Positions 7,470 through 16,879 of a stretch of DNA of 64,000 bases are shown one piece after another. The first letter of the stretch is position 1, and each line of letters begins with the position of its first letter. This stretch comes from Liberiplasma sp046541015 (GTDB taxonomy: Bacteria; Bacillota_I; Bacilli_A; Izemoplasmatales; Izemoplasmataceae). Both the position numbers and the translations under genes were made by a program. The stretch is from positions 25,135-89,134 of the forward strand of contig JBKHEA010000006.1 in NCBI GenBank assembly GCA_046541015.1, read 5' to 3'. Below the pieces are notes generated by a model that was not told where the DNA came from, ran no database searches, and was given only the letters and a program-made list of their open reading frames with translations.

Positions 7470-10344
7470 AGTAACGTCGTTCAATTTCTTCAATGGTATT
7501 TTTATGTTTTTCTTCTAACGTTTTGATAACTGCTTTTTGCTTACTATTTTGACTTTGACTTGTAGACTTTAAGTAGCGTTTATAAAGTCTTATTGCAGCA
7601 TCTAATTTTTTATTGATAAGGTTAACTTTTTTATTAAGTGAGTTGATGTGAACAGCTAGATCACTTGATAAACTATTACTTAAACGACTTAGGGCAAGTG
7701 ATTGTGTCTTATCGAAGTGTTCGACTTGACGTTTAATTTTTTCTAATGTTTTTTCTTTCATCGAAGTCTCATCATCTTGATCAACTTTTTCTAAAGCTGT
7801 TTTTAAGGATTCTAAGAAGACAGATGTCTTTTGATTTATAGTTTCATGGGCTTGTGTTTTTTCAAGTTTTAAAGCATTTAAAGCTTCTTGATGTTTTTGT
7901 TTTTTATCCTCAATGTCTTCAAGGATCACTGTCTCATCAGTCGTATTATCAGTAACATTTTTCAGTTCGTTTTCTAAGACTTCAATGCGTGCTTTAGGCG
8001 CGCTGATTTTTTCAAGATACTGTTCATTAACTTCTTCAAGCGCTTCATCTAAACGCATTTTAGCTTTATCGCCTGCAACAGATTCAATATAAGGTACTAA
8101 GGCTTCTTCACGTTTTTTTGTGAATAAATCTAGTTTTTCTTCGCTTTGAGTAAGTAAGTCTTTAAATGTTTCAATTGAACGCTCTTTAATCGTAAGCGCG
8201 TCATCTTTAGCTTTTTCTGCCCGTTTTTCAGCAGCATCGATTTGTTTTTGGTAGCGAAGAATGGCTTGATCATCGTTTAAAGCTTGATCAATGGCATCGA
8301 TTTTAGTTTGATAGCTTAAATTAATATGGTCTTCTTGATCTTTGAGTTTTTTACGGTCTTTTGATTCAGTAAATAAAGCCATACGGTAAGATAGTGTTTC
8401 AAGTTTTTGATCACGCTCTTTAATGAGTTCATTTTTATCATAAAGATAAATTTGTTTGGCTTGATTTAATTTAGATAGTGCATATTCTATTTCTTGTGCT
8501 TTAGTACGCTCGATATTTTCAATACGTGCCTCATATTCAGTTTCAGCAAATCGAATTTGTTGTTTAGCAAAATGAATTTGACTTTCGACCGTTGTTTTAA
8601 GCATGCTTTCATTAACACCAATACCAATATTTAAACGTTCAGCTTGCGATTTGTTTAAATCGACTTCACTTTCATATAATGATTGAATTTTGATTAGCTG
8701 AAGTTCCTTTTCTTTTTCTGCAATTTCTAATAAAGCATGTTGGTAAATCAGTTCGTTTTTTGCATCTTCTTGAGCTTTAATGCGTTTAATTTTATCGGTT
8801 AATTTATTGCTTGTATCTTCATGTAAACGTTCCTTAACGGCTTGTTCAAAGAGTAAATTAAGTCTTGTTTCTTTAAATGAATAATCAATTTCAACACTTA
8901 AATGTTCTTGCATAAATCTTTGTTGTTTTAAAGATTCAACAAGTTTTAGTTCAAGTTTTTTTACTTCTTTTTTTACAGGATCTACTAAACTTAATGTGTC
9001 TTGTTCGATTTTTACTAATGAAAGAAGTAACCCATGACTTAATCGCATGATGGTATCATAGAAGTTAAACAAGTGCTTTTTGTAATCGTTTAAGTGATGG
9101 TAGAATTGTTTGAAATCGTCGATTAACTTAAGGTTTAGTGCTTTATCATGTTCTAAACTTTTTTGATCTTCGCGGAGTTTAAATAACGCAGTAGATTCAT
9201 TGAACTTAATTTTTTCAACTTCAAGGGCTATGCGTGCTTTTAAAAGTTCTTCTTCGCGCTTAAATTCTAATTTTTTACGTTGTTTTATTAAAAGTGCGCG
9301 TTCTTTTTTTAGTTTATCTTCAGCGAGTTGTTTGACCTTTTCTTCGTATAAATTAAGATTTTGTTTTTCTAAATCATCATAACGTTTCATTAGTGTTTCT
9401 AAGGCTTTTATATCTTGTTTACGTTCTGCGACCATGATGTCAAATCGAATTTGTTTTAGATCATCTTGGAGCGATTCACGTAATTTTTGTTCATCATCAA
9501 GACGCTTTTTGTATTTTTCTTTTAAAGCACTTAAGGTTTCATGCTCTAAAGTTTTAAGCTGGGTGTCAATGGCTTCTATTTTTTCTAAATAATTGGTTTT
9601 TATTTTATCTATTTTTTGATTAATTTTTTTAACAGCACTTTGATAGAGGTCATCTATTTTTTCACTTAGAAAATCATCTTCAGCACTTTGATAAAAGAAG
9701 TGGGTATGAGAATCTTTTAAAGTAGTATAAAGCGTAATAAGTTCCTTAAATAATTCTTGAATCATAGTATCTTGCATGCTAAAAGGTTTGATTTTTGTCT
9801 GATGGATACTTTCATCATTTAAAAATCGATCATCAAGCATGTTTTTGGTACTGTAAAATAAGCGTTCAATAAGAATAATTATTAGATCATTTAAAGGTTT
9901 ATAAATTGTCTTGTTAAGTGAAGACTTTTGATTGAAGTGTTTAGAAAACTCATCGATGATTTGGGTTCTTAGTTGATTTAAGTGATTTTGAATTGGGTGG
10001 TTTAAATAGTGATTCGTGCTAAAAAGACGCATGGTATTTAATGCATCGAAGACTTCATCTTTTGATTTTAGTAAGTAGTTAAACTGTTCAATGGTAGTTT
10101 CATGGTCTTTTTGATCAATGTCTTCTTTTAAATGATCAATTTCCGCGTTTAAGATTTTTAGTTTATCTTGAGTTTCTTGAACGCGTTTCATATGACTTTC
10201 TTTTACTTGTTGATTAGCCTCATAGACTTCTTTAATAAGTCTTTGTAAGAGTTCTGATTCTTTTTTTAAGTCTTCATCAATCAGCAAGGCTAGATCTTTA
10301 TTAGCTTTTGATAAGGTAGAAAGTTCATATTTGGACTTAGCCAT
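7468..10344 (-). CDS. Giant coiled-coil protein, 958 aa, function unknown
   Basis: I do not recognise a named family. The protein is almost entirely charged heptad-like helix rich in K, E, L, D and Q. By eye it contains no Cys and no Trp and only a handful of Gly and Pro. There is no signal peptide, no membrane segment and no Walker A or ABC signature, so it is not an SMC/RecN/SbcC ATPase. Less heptad-like stretches lie around residues 110-240 (NHYLNHPIQNHLNQL onward) and at EKISAPKARIEVLENEL in the C-terminal third. The C-terminus is basic (RLYKRYLKSTSQSQNSKQK). The start is the ATG coding MAKSKY, because AAAGGA is correctly spaced for it and abuts the ATG three codons earlier. It is second in an operon with the 1173-aa coiled-coil gene. 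A structural or scaffolding role is inference. Confidence 0.85.
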   Translation of the reverse strand: MAKSKYELSTLSKANKDLALLIDEDLKKESELLQRLIKEVYEANQQVKESHMKRVQETQDKLKILNAEIDHLKEDIDQKDHETTIEQFNYLLKSKDEVFDALNTMRLFSTNHYLNHPIQNHLNQLRTQIIDEFSKHFNQKSSLNKTIYKPLNDLIIILIERLFYSTKNMLDDRFLNDESIHQTKIKPFSMQDTMIQELFKELITLYTTLKDSHTHFFYQSAEDDFLSEKIDDLYQSAVKKINQKIDKIKTNYLEKIEAIDTQLKTLEHETLSALKEKYKKRLDDEQKLRESLQDDLKQIRFDIMVAERKQDIKALETLMKRYDDLEKQNLNLYEEKVKQLAEDKLKKERALLIKQRKKLEFKREEELLKARIALEVEKIKFNESTALFKLREDQKSLEHDKALNLKLIDDFKQFYHHLNDYKKHLFNFYDTIMRLSHGLLLSLVKIEQDTLSLVDPVKKEVKKLELKLVESLKQQRFMQEHLSVEIDYSFKETRLNLLFEQAVKERLHEDTSNKLTDKIKRIKAQEDAKNELIYQHALLEIAEKEKELQLIKIQSLYESEVDLNKSQAERLNIGIGVNESMLKTTVESQIHFAKQQIRFAETEYEARIENIERTKAQEIEYALSKLNQAKQIYLYDKNELIKERDQKLETLSYRMALFTESKDRKKLKDQEDHINLSYQTKIDAIDQALNDDQAILRYQKQIDAAEKRAEKAKDDALTIKERSIETFKDLLTQSEEKLDLFTKKREEALVPYIESVAGDKAKMRLDEALEEVNEQYLEKISAPKARIEVLENELKNVTDNTTDETVILEDIEDKKQKHQEALNALKLEKTQAHETINQKTSVFLESLKTALEKVDQDDETSMKEKTLEKIKRQVEHFDKTQSLALSRLSNSLSSDLAVHINSLNKKVNLINKKLDAAIRLYKRYLKSTSQSQNSKQKAVIKTLEEKHKNTIEEIERRY

Positions 10345-10349
10345 AAAGA

Positions 10350-13300
10350 TCATCCTTTCATGTCTTTATCAAGTAAACTATCAAGTGCATTTTCAATAAA
10401 ATTATCAAAGAAATCATCATTGGTTTTTATGAGTGGATCAATGTTGTCAGTTGAGGTTTCTAAGGTTGCTAGATAGTCTTTATAGTGGATTAGTGCTTTA
10501 TTTAAATCTTCTTTTAAGTGTAATAAGGCATCATTTAAAGTTTTGTTTAATGTTTCGTGATAACTAGTTTCTTGGTCATGTAAGAATACTAGTTTTTGTT
10601 TTTTGCTTGCGGCTTCTTGATTGAGTTTTCTTGTGGCTTCTTCAATAAATTGTTCAAGTCTTGGAGCGGTTGATAACATGCGTTCTTCAAAGTGTTTTAA
10701 GGCTTGATTTAAAGACTGCGTTGCTTGATCTTTTTCTTGATTTAAAGTTGTTTTTAATTGTTTGATGGTTTCATCTATAGAGCCTTGCGCTGTATCGTAG
10801 GCATAAGAGATTTCAGTAATTTTGTCATCTAATATCATATCAAGATTTTCTGTTGAAACTTGTTGCATATGTTTTTCATGGTTTTGTAATGCCTTAGCAT
10901 CTTCTAGACGGCTTTTTAGTTTTTGTTTTTTGGCTTGGGTTTTTTCTTTAAGCGATGCAATCATGGATTCTTTTTCTTTTTGAATTAAGTTAAGTGCTTC
11001 TTGATAGCGCGCAATCGCTTCATCCCTTTGATCTTTAAAGCGTTTTAAAAATAAATCTTTTTGGGTTTGTTTATCGATAATTTCTTTACGGAAGGCTTCA
11101 ATGCGTGCATTAATTGGTTCTAAAGCCTTTTCTTTTTTAGCTTCATGAGCCTGTTTAATGGTTTCTAAAGATGTTTCATAAGCATCGTTTTTTTCTTTTA
11201 ACTCTTGTTCAATTGGGGCAATGAGTTTTTGAAAATTCATTTTTTCTTGTTGTATGGCTTTTTCGTGGTTTTCTTTAGCGCGTTTAATGATTAAAGCATC
11301 AGAAAGCGTTAATTCTTTAAATAATGAAGTGATTTCTTCAGTTAATGCTAAACGGTGTTTATTGATTTGTTCATCAAGTAGTTCAGATAATGGTTTTATA
11401 ATTGAGCGAATACTTTGTAAGGTAGGCTTATTATCATCTTTAATTAAACTTTTTGCGTTTTGAATACGACTGATTATCATTTCTACTAAATGATCTTTTG
11501 ATTTATCGATTTTTTGAATGATTTTTTCATAATCGTTGTTCGCTTTATCAAGACTTGTTTGTTTTTTTCTTGGATTATCGAGGTGATCGATTTGTTTTAA
11601 TGTGACATGATAAACAAACGCATGACTTTCTTTTAATAAATCAAACGTGTGGGTAATATAGTTTTTAACATCATGAATAAAAGCATCACCAACGAGCGGT
11701 AATAGATGTTTAAATGAGACTTCAGGAGATTTTAAAGCATCTTTAACTTTAGATAGTTCAGATTTTACAAATGCAAATTGTTCATTTAATAGACGTACTT
11801 TATGGTTAGCTAAGTTGTGAATTTCTTCTTGATGTGCTTTTGGGGCTGCGATTTCTTTATCTAAGGCTTTATCAATGAATCGTAAAGCTTCTTCATGGTT
11901 TGCATGTTTTGTTTCAATGCGTTTATTAAGTGTTTTAATCGCTTCATGATGTTCTTTCTCATGAAGTTTAAGCGTTTTTTCGATTTGTTTATCTTCGTTT
12001 ATACTTTGGGCTTTTAATTGATCTAACTTGATGTTTAAAGCTTGTTTTAATTGTTCAATTTCATTGGTTTGATGAAGGGTTGCCTCATCGGCTTCTTTTT
12101 CAAGTTCAATGAGTGATAGCTCGTGTTCTTTTTTTGCTGCAAGGGTTTTAATTTCGGTTTCTAAAGTGATTTTTTCTTTTTCTAAGGTGAATTTATTTTC
12201 TAAAAGGGTTAAATCACTTTCTATATGTTTTTGTTTGCTTTCATGGATTATATCAATGGTTGCTTGTTGAATGCTTAAAGGAAGTTTTTTTCTTTCGTGG
12301 TCTTGTTTTACTTTTAATAAATCAAGTTCTTTTTTGGCTTGTTTAAGTTTTAAATCGTTTAAAAAACGCTCTTGTTTAACATGTGTTTCATGTTCTAAGG
12401 TTTTTAAAGTGCGTTGATGGTTTAAATTCGCTTTATCAATATCGTGTTTGATAGAAGCGTCTTCTTGTTCGACTTTTATTTTTTGCTTACTGGTTTCGAT
12501 TTCTTTTAACGGTTCTAATGTATCTAAAAACATTGAAATTTCATCAATTTCAATACTAGTCAATAAACGTTTTTCAGTGTATTCGATGTGGGCATTAATG
12601 CGGGATTCTTCATAGGTTTTGAAACTTTCAAGCGCACTCGTAAAAAGTGTCTTTAAAGCTTCGAATGATTCATTTAGAGTATCTTTTTTAGTGTACGCTG
12701 TTAAATCGTTATTAAATTTTTCTATGTAATTTTCTGATACACTAAAGAGATCTTTTAGTTTGTTGTGTATCATTTTAATGGTTTCTTCATAGTGATCAAT
12801 TGCTTGATCGAGTAATGCTTTTTCATGGTTTAGTAATGTTTTTAAGTAATCACTTTCTTCATCAAAAAGCGTTTCTAGTTGTTCGAATTCAAAGGTTAAA
12901 GCTTCTTTTTTAGCTTGGGCAAGTTTGGTGCGCGCTTTAATATCTTTACTTTTTTCTTTATCGTTAGAAGTTTCGTCTTGATTTTGTGTGTTGGCTTCAA
13001 GTCGCATCATTTCAAAGGTGTAATCTTGATTAATTGTATCAATGATTTTGGTGGTATGCCCTTTAATGGATTGATCAAAATTCGATAAAGATTTACTAAA
13101 CGCAATAAAAGGCGCTTCGATTAAAGCACGCGTTTTACTAATTGTTATATCGATATCTTTGATCATGAGATTCAAAGACTTTCTTAGATTTAAGGTTTCA
13201 TTTAAAAATTCTTTTCTTATTTCTTCAATCGAAGTGGTTTCTAAACTTAGTTTGTCAATATAGTTCTTATATAAATCATTAACTTGTTCGTCAAATGTGT

Positions 13301-13871
13301 GATAGGACTTAAAACCATCAGTATTTAAATTCTCTAAGAGGTCATTTAATGATTTTATGATGGTTTTAAACTTTTGTTTGGTTTCTTTTTGATTTTTATC
13401 TAAGTTCTTTTTAAATAAGCTAAGTTTGTCTTCATAAATGGATGTATTAGATAAATATTTCTTTTCAATTTCTTTAAGAGTAATCGCTTTTTCTTCATCA
13501 ATGGCTTTTAAATCATCTTCTAAATAAACCATAGTTTTTTCAAAGTCTAATTTTAAGGCTTTGATCTGATCATTTAAAGTTCTTTCTAGTTTGGTAAGAC
13601 TTTCTTCTTTAATTTTTAAGTCTTGTTGATGATTTTTTTCTAATAAGCCTAAATCTTTATCTAAGGAGGTTTCTAATACACTGACTTGTTGGTTTAACTT
13701 TCGTTCTATATTTTCATAATCTTTCAAACTTTTTTGGGTTAATTGATCGAGATTGTCGTTTACTTTTTCAATCGCTTTATAATGGGATTGAATCTCTTTG
13801 TTGTAGGTTTTTTCAATCTCATATCGCGCTTTATCTAAGGGTGTCTTATCTGAAAATAGTTTTTTAAGCAT
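10350..13871 (-). CDS. Giant coiled-coil protein, 1173 aa, function unknown
   Basis: First gene of the coiled-coil operon, with a strong Shine-Dalgarno (AAAGGAGGACT before the ATG) and its own promoter. The composition matches its neighbour: long K/E/L/Q/D heptads, no Cys or Trp seen and about six Gly. It has no P-loop, signal peptide or membrane helix. A less coiled, more hydrophobic segment lies around residues 725-850 (HLLPLVGDAFIHDVKNYITH). Helix-breaking islands IAAPKAHQEE, LIAPIEQELK and LEPINARIEA recur and resemble ISAPKARIEV in the neighbour, hinting that the two are distant paralogues. The last codons (DMKG stop) provide the Shine-Dalgarno of the next gene, so translation is coupled. 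It could be a cytoskeletal or nucleoid-associated filament, but no function can be assigned from sequence. Confidence 0.87.
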   Translation of the reverse strand: MLKKLFSDKTPLDKARYEIEKTYNKEIQSHYKAIEKVNDNLDQLTQKSLKDYENIERKLNQQVSVLETSLDKDLGLLEKNHQQDLKIKEESLTKLERTLNDQIKALKLDFEKTMVYLEDDLKAIDEEKAITLKEIEKKYLSNTSIYEDKLSLFKKNLDKNQKETKQKFKTIIKSLNDLLENLNTDGFKSYHTFDEQVNDLYKNYIDKLSLETTSIEEIRKEFLNETLNLRKSLNLMIKDIDITISKTRALIEAPFIAFSKSLSNFDQSIKGHTTKIIDTINQDYTFEMMRLEANTQNQDETSNDKEKSKDIKARTKLAQAKKEALTFEFEQLETLFDEESDYLKTLLNHEKALLDQAIDHYEETIKMIHNKLKDLFSVSENYIEKFNNDLTAYTKKDTLNESFEALKTLFTSALESFKTYEESRINAHIEYTEKRLLTSIEIDEISMFLDTLEPLKEIETSKQKIKVEQEDASIKHDIDKANLNHQRTLKTLEHETHVKQERFLNDLKLKQAKKELDLLKVKQDHERKKLPLSIQQATIDIIHESKQKHIESDLTLLENKFTLEKEKITLETEIKTLAAKKEHELSLIELEKEADEATLHQTNEIEQLKQALNIKLDQLKAQSINEDKQIEKTLKLHEKEHHEAIKTLNKRIETKHANHEEALRFIDKALDKEIAAPKAHQEEIHNLANHKVRLLNEQFAFVKSELSKVKDALKSPEVSFKHLLPLVGDAFIHDVKNYITHTFDLLKESHAFVYHVTLKQIDHLDNPRKKQTSLDKANNDYEKIIQKIDKSKDHLVEMIISRIQNAKSLIKDDNKPTLQSIRSIIKPLSELLDEQINKHRLALTEEITSLFKELTLSDALIIKRAKENHEKAIQQEKMNFQKLIAPIEQELKEKNDAYETSLETIKQAHEAKKEKALEPINARIEAFRKEIIDKQTQKDLFLKRFKDQRDEAIARYQEALNLIQKEKESMIASLKEKTQAKKQKLKSRLEDAKALQNHEKHMQQVSTENLDMILDDKITEISYAYDTAQGSIDETIKQLKTTLNQEKDQATQSLNQALKHFEERMLSTAPRLEQFIEEATRKLNQEAASKKQKLVFLHDQETSYHETLNKTLNDALLHLKEDLNKALIHYKDYLATLETSTDNIDPLIKTNDDFFDNFIENALDSLLDKDMKG

Positions 13872-13906
13872 TATAGTCCTCCTTTACAAGAAATTACGCT
13901 AGTTAT

Positions 13907-13935
13907 ATTTTATCACAATTTAGTTATTTAGACAA
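13907..13935 (-). promoter_or_regulatory. Promoter of the coiled-coil operon
   Basis: Read on the minus strand, TTGTCT (13930-13935) and TAAAAT (13907-13912) are separated by 17 bases, about 36 bases before the start codon. Confidence 0.7.
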
Positions 13936-13967
13936 TCAAAGAAAATCACGTAATTAAGGGTTTTTGG

Positions 13968-13995
13968 TTGTAAAAGAGGGACTTTCGTGTATAAT
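13968..13995 (+). promoter_or_regulatory. Promoter of ruvB-queA
   Basis: TTGTAA (13968-13973) and TATAAT (13990-13995) are separated by 16 bases, 18 bases before the ruvB ATG and divergent from the coiled-coil promoter. No other feature is apparent in the 142-base intergenic space. Confidence 0.7.
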
Positions 13996-14013
13996 TTTTA
14001 GTGAGGTGTTAGT

Positions 14014-15021
14014 ATGAATGATCGTTTAGTTTCTAGTGATTTATTAAAAGAAGATATTGAAAGCTTAAGTTTACGTCCAAAAACCTTAAGTGAATATATA
14101 GGTCAAGATCATGTCAAAGAAATGATGGATATTTTTATTCGTGCCGCTAAACAGCGTAATGAATCGCTTGATCATGTCTTGTTATATGGGCCACCAGGGC
14201 TTGGAAAAACGACTTTGGCTAATATTGTCGCAAATGAAATCGGGGTTTCAATTAAAGTCACAAGTGGACCTAGTATTGAAAAAAGTGGAGATTTAGCTGT
14301 ATTGCTTACTAGTTTAGAACCAGGTGATATTTTATTTATTGATGAAATTCACCGTTTACCAAAGATTGTAGAAGAAGTCTTATATCCAGCAATGGAAGAT
14401 TTTGCGATTGATTTAATCGTGGGTAAAGATGAAACATCACGTTCAATTCGTGTTGATTTGCCACCGTTTACTTTAATTGGTGCTACAACAAGATATGGCG
14501 ATTTAACTGCGCCTTTAAGAGACCGTTTTGGGGTAGTCCATAAGTTAGAATATTATGACCAAGATGCTTTAGAAAAAATATGTCAAAGAACATCAAGAAT
14601 TTATGAATCTAAGATTGATGAAGCATCTATTGTTGAAATCGCTAGAAGAAGTCGTGGGACACCACGTATTACCAACCGTTTATTTAGACGTATAAGAGAT
14701 TTTGCAGATGTCTTAAATGATGGTTTTATTAATCTAAAAATCACTGAACTTGCCTTAAATAAACTTGGCATTGACCCTTTAGGGCTTGACCAAAAAGACT
14801 ATGCTTATTTAGAAGGCTTAATTGAAAAATTTAATGGTGGACCAGTTGGGGTTGAAAGCTTAGCTTCATCAATCGCAGAAGAAGTGACAACCATTGAAGA
14901 CGTTTATGAACCTTATTTACTCAAACTTGGATTTGTTAAACGTACGCCTCGTGGTCGCATGGCCACTGATAAAGCCTATAAACACTTAAAAAAACCTATG
15001 CAAGGTGGGTTGTTTGAATGA
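14014..15021 (+). CDS. ruvB: Holliday junction branch migration helicase RuvB
   Basis: Hexameric AAA+ motor that drives branch migration of Holliday junctions with RuvA. The 335 aa include Walker A GPPGLGKT (residues 59-66), Walker B with DEIH (FIDEIHRLPKIVEEVLYPAM), sensor 1 GATTRYGDL and the C-terminal winged helix (GFVKRTPRGRMAT). ruvA is not adjacent, unlike the common ruvA-ruvB order. The matching resolvase here would be RecU (49812-50399). It overlaps queA by 4 bases (ATGA), the same ruvB-queA pairing known in many Bacillota. Confidence 0.97.
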   Translation: MNDRLVSSDLLKEDIESLSLRPKTLSEYIGQDHVKEMMDIFIRAAKQRNESLDHVLLYGPPGLGKTTLANIVANEIGVSIKVTSGPSIEKSGDLAVLLTSLEPGDILFIDEIHRLPKIVEEVLYPAMEDFAIDLIVGKDETSRSIRVDLPPFTLIGATTRYGDLTAPLRDRFGVVHKLEYYDQDALEKICQRTSRIYESKIDEASIVEIARRSRGTPRITNRLFRRIRDFADVLNDGFINLKITELALNKLGIDPLGLDQKDYAYLEGLIEKFNGGPVGVESLASSIAEEVTTIEDVYEPYLLKLGFVKRTPRGRMATDKAYKHLKKPMQGGLFE

Positions 15022-16055
15022 AGTTAAAAGAATTTACTTACCATCTTCCTGATGAACTGATAGCTCAAAGTCCTTTGAAAAATCGAACAGATTCTAGACT
15101 TTTAGTCGTTCATAAAACCAGTAAAAAATTGATTGATACAACCTTTATTCACTTAAAAGAATATCTTAAAAAAGGTGATGTACTGGTACTAAATGATACC
15201 GCTGTTTTACCCGCAAGACTTATTGGGATAAAAAAAGATACACAGGCAGTCATTGAGTTATTACTTTTAAGACAAGAAGCAGATGATGTTTGGGAATGCA
15301 TGGTAAAAAAAGCTAAAAAAGTTAAAGTTGGTACACGCATAAGTTTTGGCAATGATGCGATTATTGCAACATGTATTGAGGAAAAAGAAGAAGGGTTAAG
15401 ACGATTTAAAATGCGCTATGATGGGGTGTTTTTAGAAATACTTGATGCCTTAGGCGAAATGCCTTTACCACCTTATATTCATGAGCGATTAGAAGAAAAA
15501 GATCGTTATCAAACGGTATACAATAAACACCTTGGTAGTGCTGCAGCGCCTACTGCAGGCTTGCATTTTACGTTAGATTATTTAGATGCTTTAAAAGCGC
15601 AAGGCGTTCAAATAGCATTTGTGACCCTGCATGTTGGCTTAGGAACCTTTAGACCAGTTCAAGTAGAAGATGTTAAAACCCATAAAATGCATGAAGAATA
15701 TTATACTGTTTCAGAAGAAACAGCCCAGCTTATTAATCAAGCAAAAAATGAAAATAGACGCGTTGTTGCGGTAGGAACGACGTCACTTAGAACGCTTGAA
15801 ACAGTCGCAAATCAAGATGGCACAATCGAGCCACTAAGTGGGTTTAGTGATTTGTTTATCTATCCAGGATATAAATTTAAATGCGTTGATGCCTTGTTAA
15901 CAAATTTTCATCTTCCTGAATCAACGCTACTCATGTTAGTTAGCGCCTTTAGTAGTAAAGAAATTATCTTCCATGCTTATCAGCATGCGATTGATGAACG
16001 CTATCGCTTTTTCTCATTTGGTGATGCGATGTTTTTAACTGATCTTGATCAATAA
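15018..16055 (+). CDS. queA: S-adenosylmethionine:tRNA ribosyltransferase-isomerase QueA
   Basis: Transfers and isomerises the ribosyl of SAM onto preQ1-modified tRNA to give epoxyqueuosine. The 345 aa are typical. Family signatures visible are FTYHLPDELIAQSPLKNRTDSR at the N-terminus (written here only as FTYHLPDELIAQ), GSAAAPTAGLHFT, HVGLGTFRPVQ and TNFHLPESTLLMLVSAF. Its start ATG lies inside the ruvB stop (ATGA), so it is translationally coupled. The partner enzyme Tgt is encoded at 21690-22802 in another unit, so the organism makes at least part of the queuosine pathway. Confidence 0.97.
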   Translation: MKLKEFTYHLPDELIAQSPLKNRTDSRLLVVHKTSKKLIDTTFIHLKEYLKKGDVLVLNDTAVLPARLIGIKKDTQAVIELLLLRQEADDVWECMVKKAKKVKVGTRISFGNDAIIATCIEEKEEGLRRFKMRYDGVFLEILDALGEMPLPPYIHERLEEKDRYQTVYNKHLGSAAAPTAGLHFTLDYLDALKAQGVQIAFVTLHVGLGTFRPVQVEDVKTHKMHEEYYTVSEETAQLINQAKNENRRVVAVGTTSLRTLETVANQDGTIEPLSGFSDLFIYPGYKFKCVDALLTNFHLPESTLLMLVSAFSSKEIIFHAYQHAIDERYRFFSFGDAMFLTDLDQ

Positions 16056-16092
16056 AAAAAATGGCTTTCTATAATTGGAAAGCCATTTTTAT
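16054..16092. terminator. Bidirectional terminator queA / SHOCT-like operon
   Basis: The stem AAATGGCTTTC / GAAAGCCATTT is flanked by A- and T-runs and lies between convergent genes. Confidence 0.85.
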
Positions 16093-16099
16093 TTTAACG

Positions 16100-16486
16100 T
16101 TATTCAATAATAATTTCTACTATATCGCCATCACCAGACTCGATATCAACAATTTTACCCATTGTGCCACTTTCAATCATGTCAATAATGGCATCAAAAT
16201 CTAAATCGAGATCCATATCTTTTAACTTATCCATTTTCATGATACTCCCGCGTTTACCGCCACTTCTTAAAGCAACTTTTGCAAATTCTAGAGGAATTTG
16301 AACATTCACTTTGTCACCATCATGACTTAAAATGCGAATTTTAAACATTTTAAAGGCTTGTTTTTTACTTATTTTTTCAGTTATGTTTTCACCTTTATCG
16401 ATTGCACTAAGAAGATCAGCGCCTTCTTTTGGTGTGATGATTTTTTTCTCAATCATTTCTAATATTTTTAATTTTTCTTGGCTCAC
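16100..16486 (-). CDS. SHOCT-like (YvlB N-terminal-like) small protein, GTG start
   Basis: A 128-aa protein, third gene of a minus-strand operon. The N-terminal helical hairpin (KILEMIEKKIITPKEGADLLSAI) is the SHOCT-like motif found at the start of YvlB-type proteins, where helix-turn-helix hairpins of the form 'G-K-I-T-x-E-E-A-x-x-L-L' recur. A strand-rich part follows (MFKIRILSHDGDKVNVQIPL), then a very acidic tail. The start is GTG at 16484-16486 with AGGTGA 6-7 bases upstream. There is no membrane segment. The sequence is alignable by eye to the first gene of the operon (16880-17245), so they look paralogous. Molecular function is unknown, though a regulatory role is plausible given the DUF2089 neighbour. 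Confidence 0.75.
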   Translation of the reverse strand: MSQEKLKILEMIEKKIITPKEGADLLSAIDKGENITEKISKKQAFKMFKIRILSHDGDKVNVQIPLEFAKVALRSGGKRGSIMKMDKLKDMDLDLDFDAIIDMIESGTMGKIVDIESGDGDIVEIIIE

Positions 16487-16494
16487 AATATCAC

Positions 16495-16863
16495 CTACTT
16501 AAGGAGTTTTAAAGCTTCTTCAGAAGTAATTTTACCTTCTGCAAGTTGTTTTAAAATCTCATCTTTATCTTTTGACGTTGCCTCTTCATCATCAGTAACG
16601 GTATAGCCTAAACTAACAATGACTTCATCAAGCATTTTTTTAACGGTTGGATAAGAGATATTTAGTTCTTTTTCTAATTGTTTGATACTGCCTTTATTTT
16701 TAATGAAAAGCTCAATAAAATATAGATGGTCTTTGGATAAGTAATTAAACTTTGATAATTGAAATTGTCCACTAATTTCTGTATGGCAGTTACTGCATTC
16801 TAATTTGGTCACAAACAAATCGTGTTTACAAATCGGGCATTCACCAATTACGTGTTTTTGCAT
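16495..16863 (-). CDS. DUF2089 family zinc-ribbon/HTH protein
   Basis: A 122-aa protein. The N-terminal zinc ribbon has two Cys pairs, CPIC (residues 9-12) and CSNC (23-26). A helix-turn-helix follows (KGSIKQLEKELNISYPTVKKMLDEV), then a C-terminal SHOCT-like hairpin, EILKQLAEGKITSEEALKLL. This is the DUF2089 architecture, generally regarded as a small DNA-binding regulator. It lies between two SHOCT-like genes in the same direction, with a Shine-Dalgarno AAGGAG upstream. It may regulate its own operon, but that is inference. Confidence 0.85.
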   Translation of the reverse strand: MQKHVIGECPICKHDLFVTKLECSNCHTEISGQFQLSKFNYLSKDHLYFIELFIKNKGSIKQLEKELNISYPTVKKMLDEVIVSLGYTVTDDEEATSKDKDEILKQLAEGKITSEEALKLLK

Positions 16864-16879
16864 TGTATCGCGCTCCTTT

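Noticed and set aside
7468..13871. Coiled-coil genes considered as SMC/SbcC-type ATPases
   Set aside because: Neither protein has a Walker A at the N-terminus or a signature/Walker B at the C-terminus.
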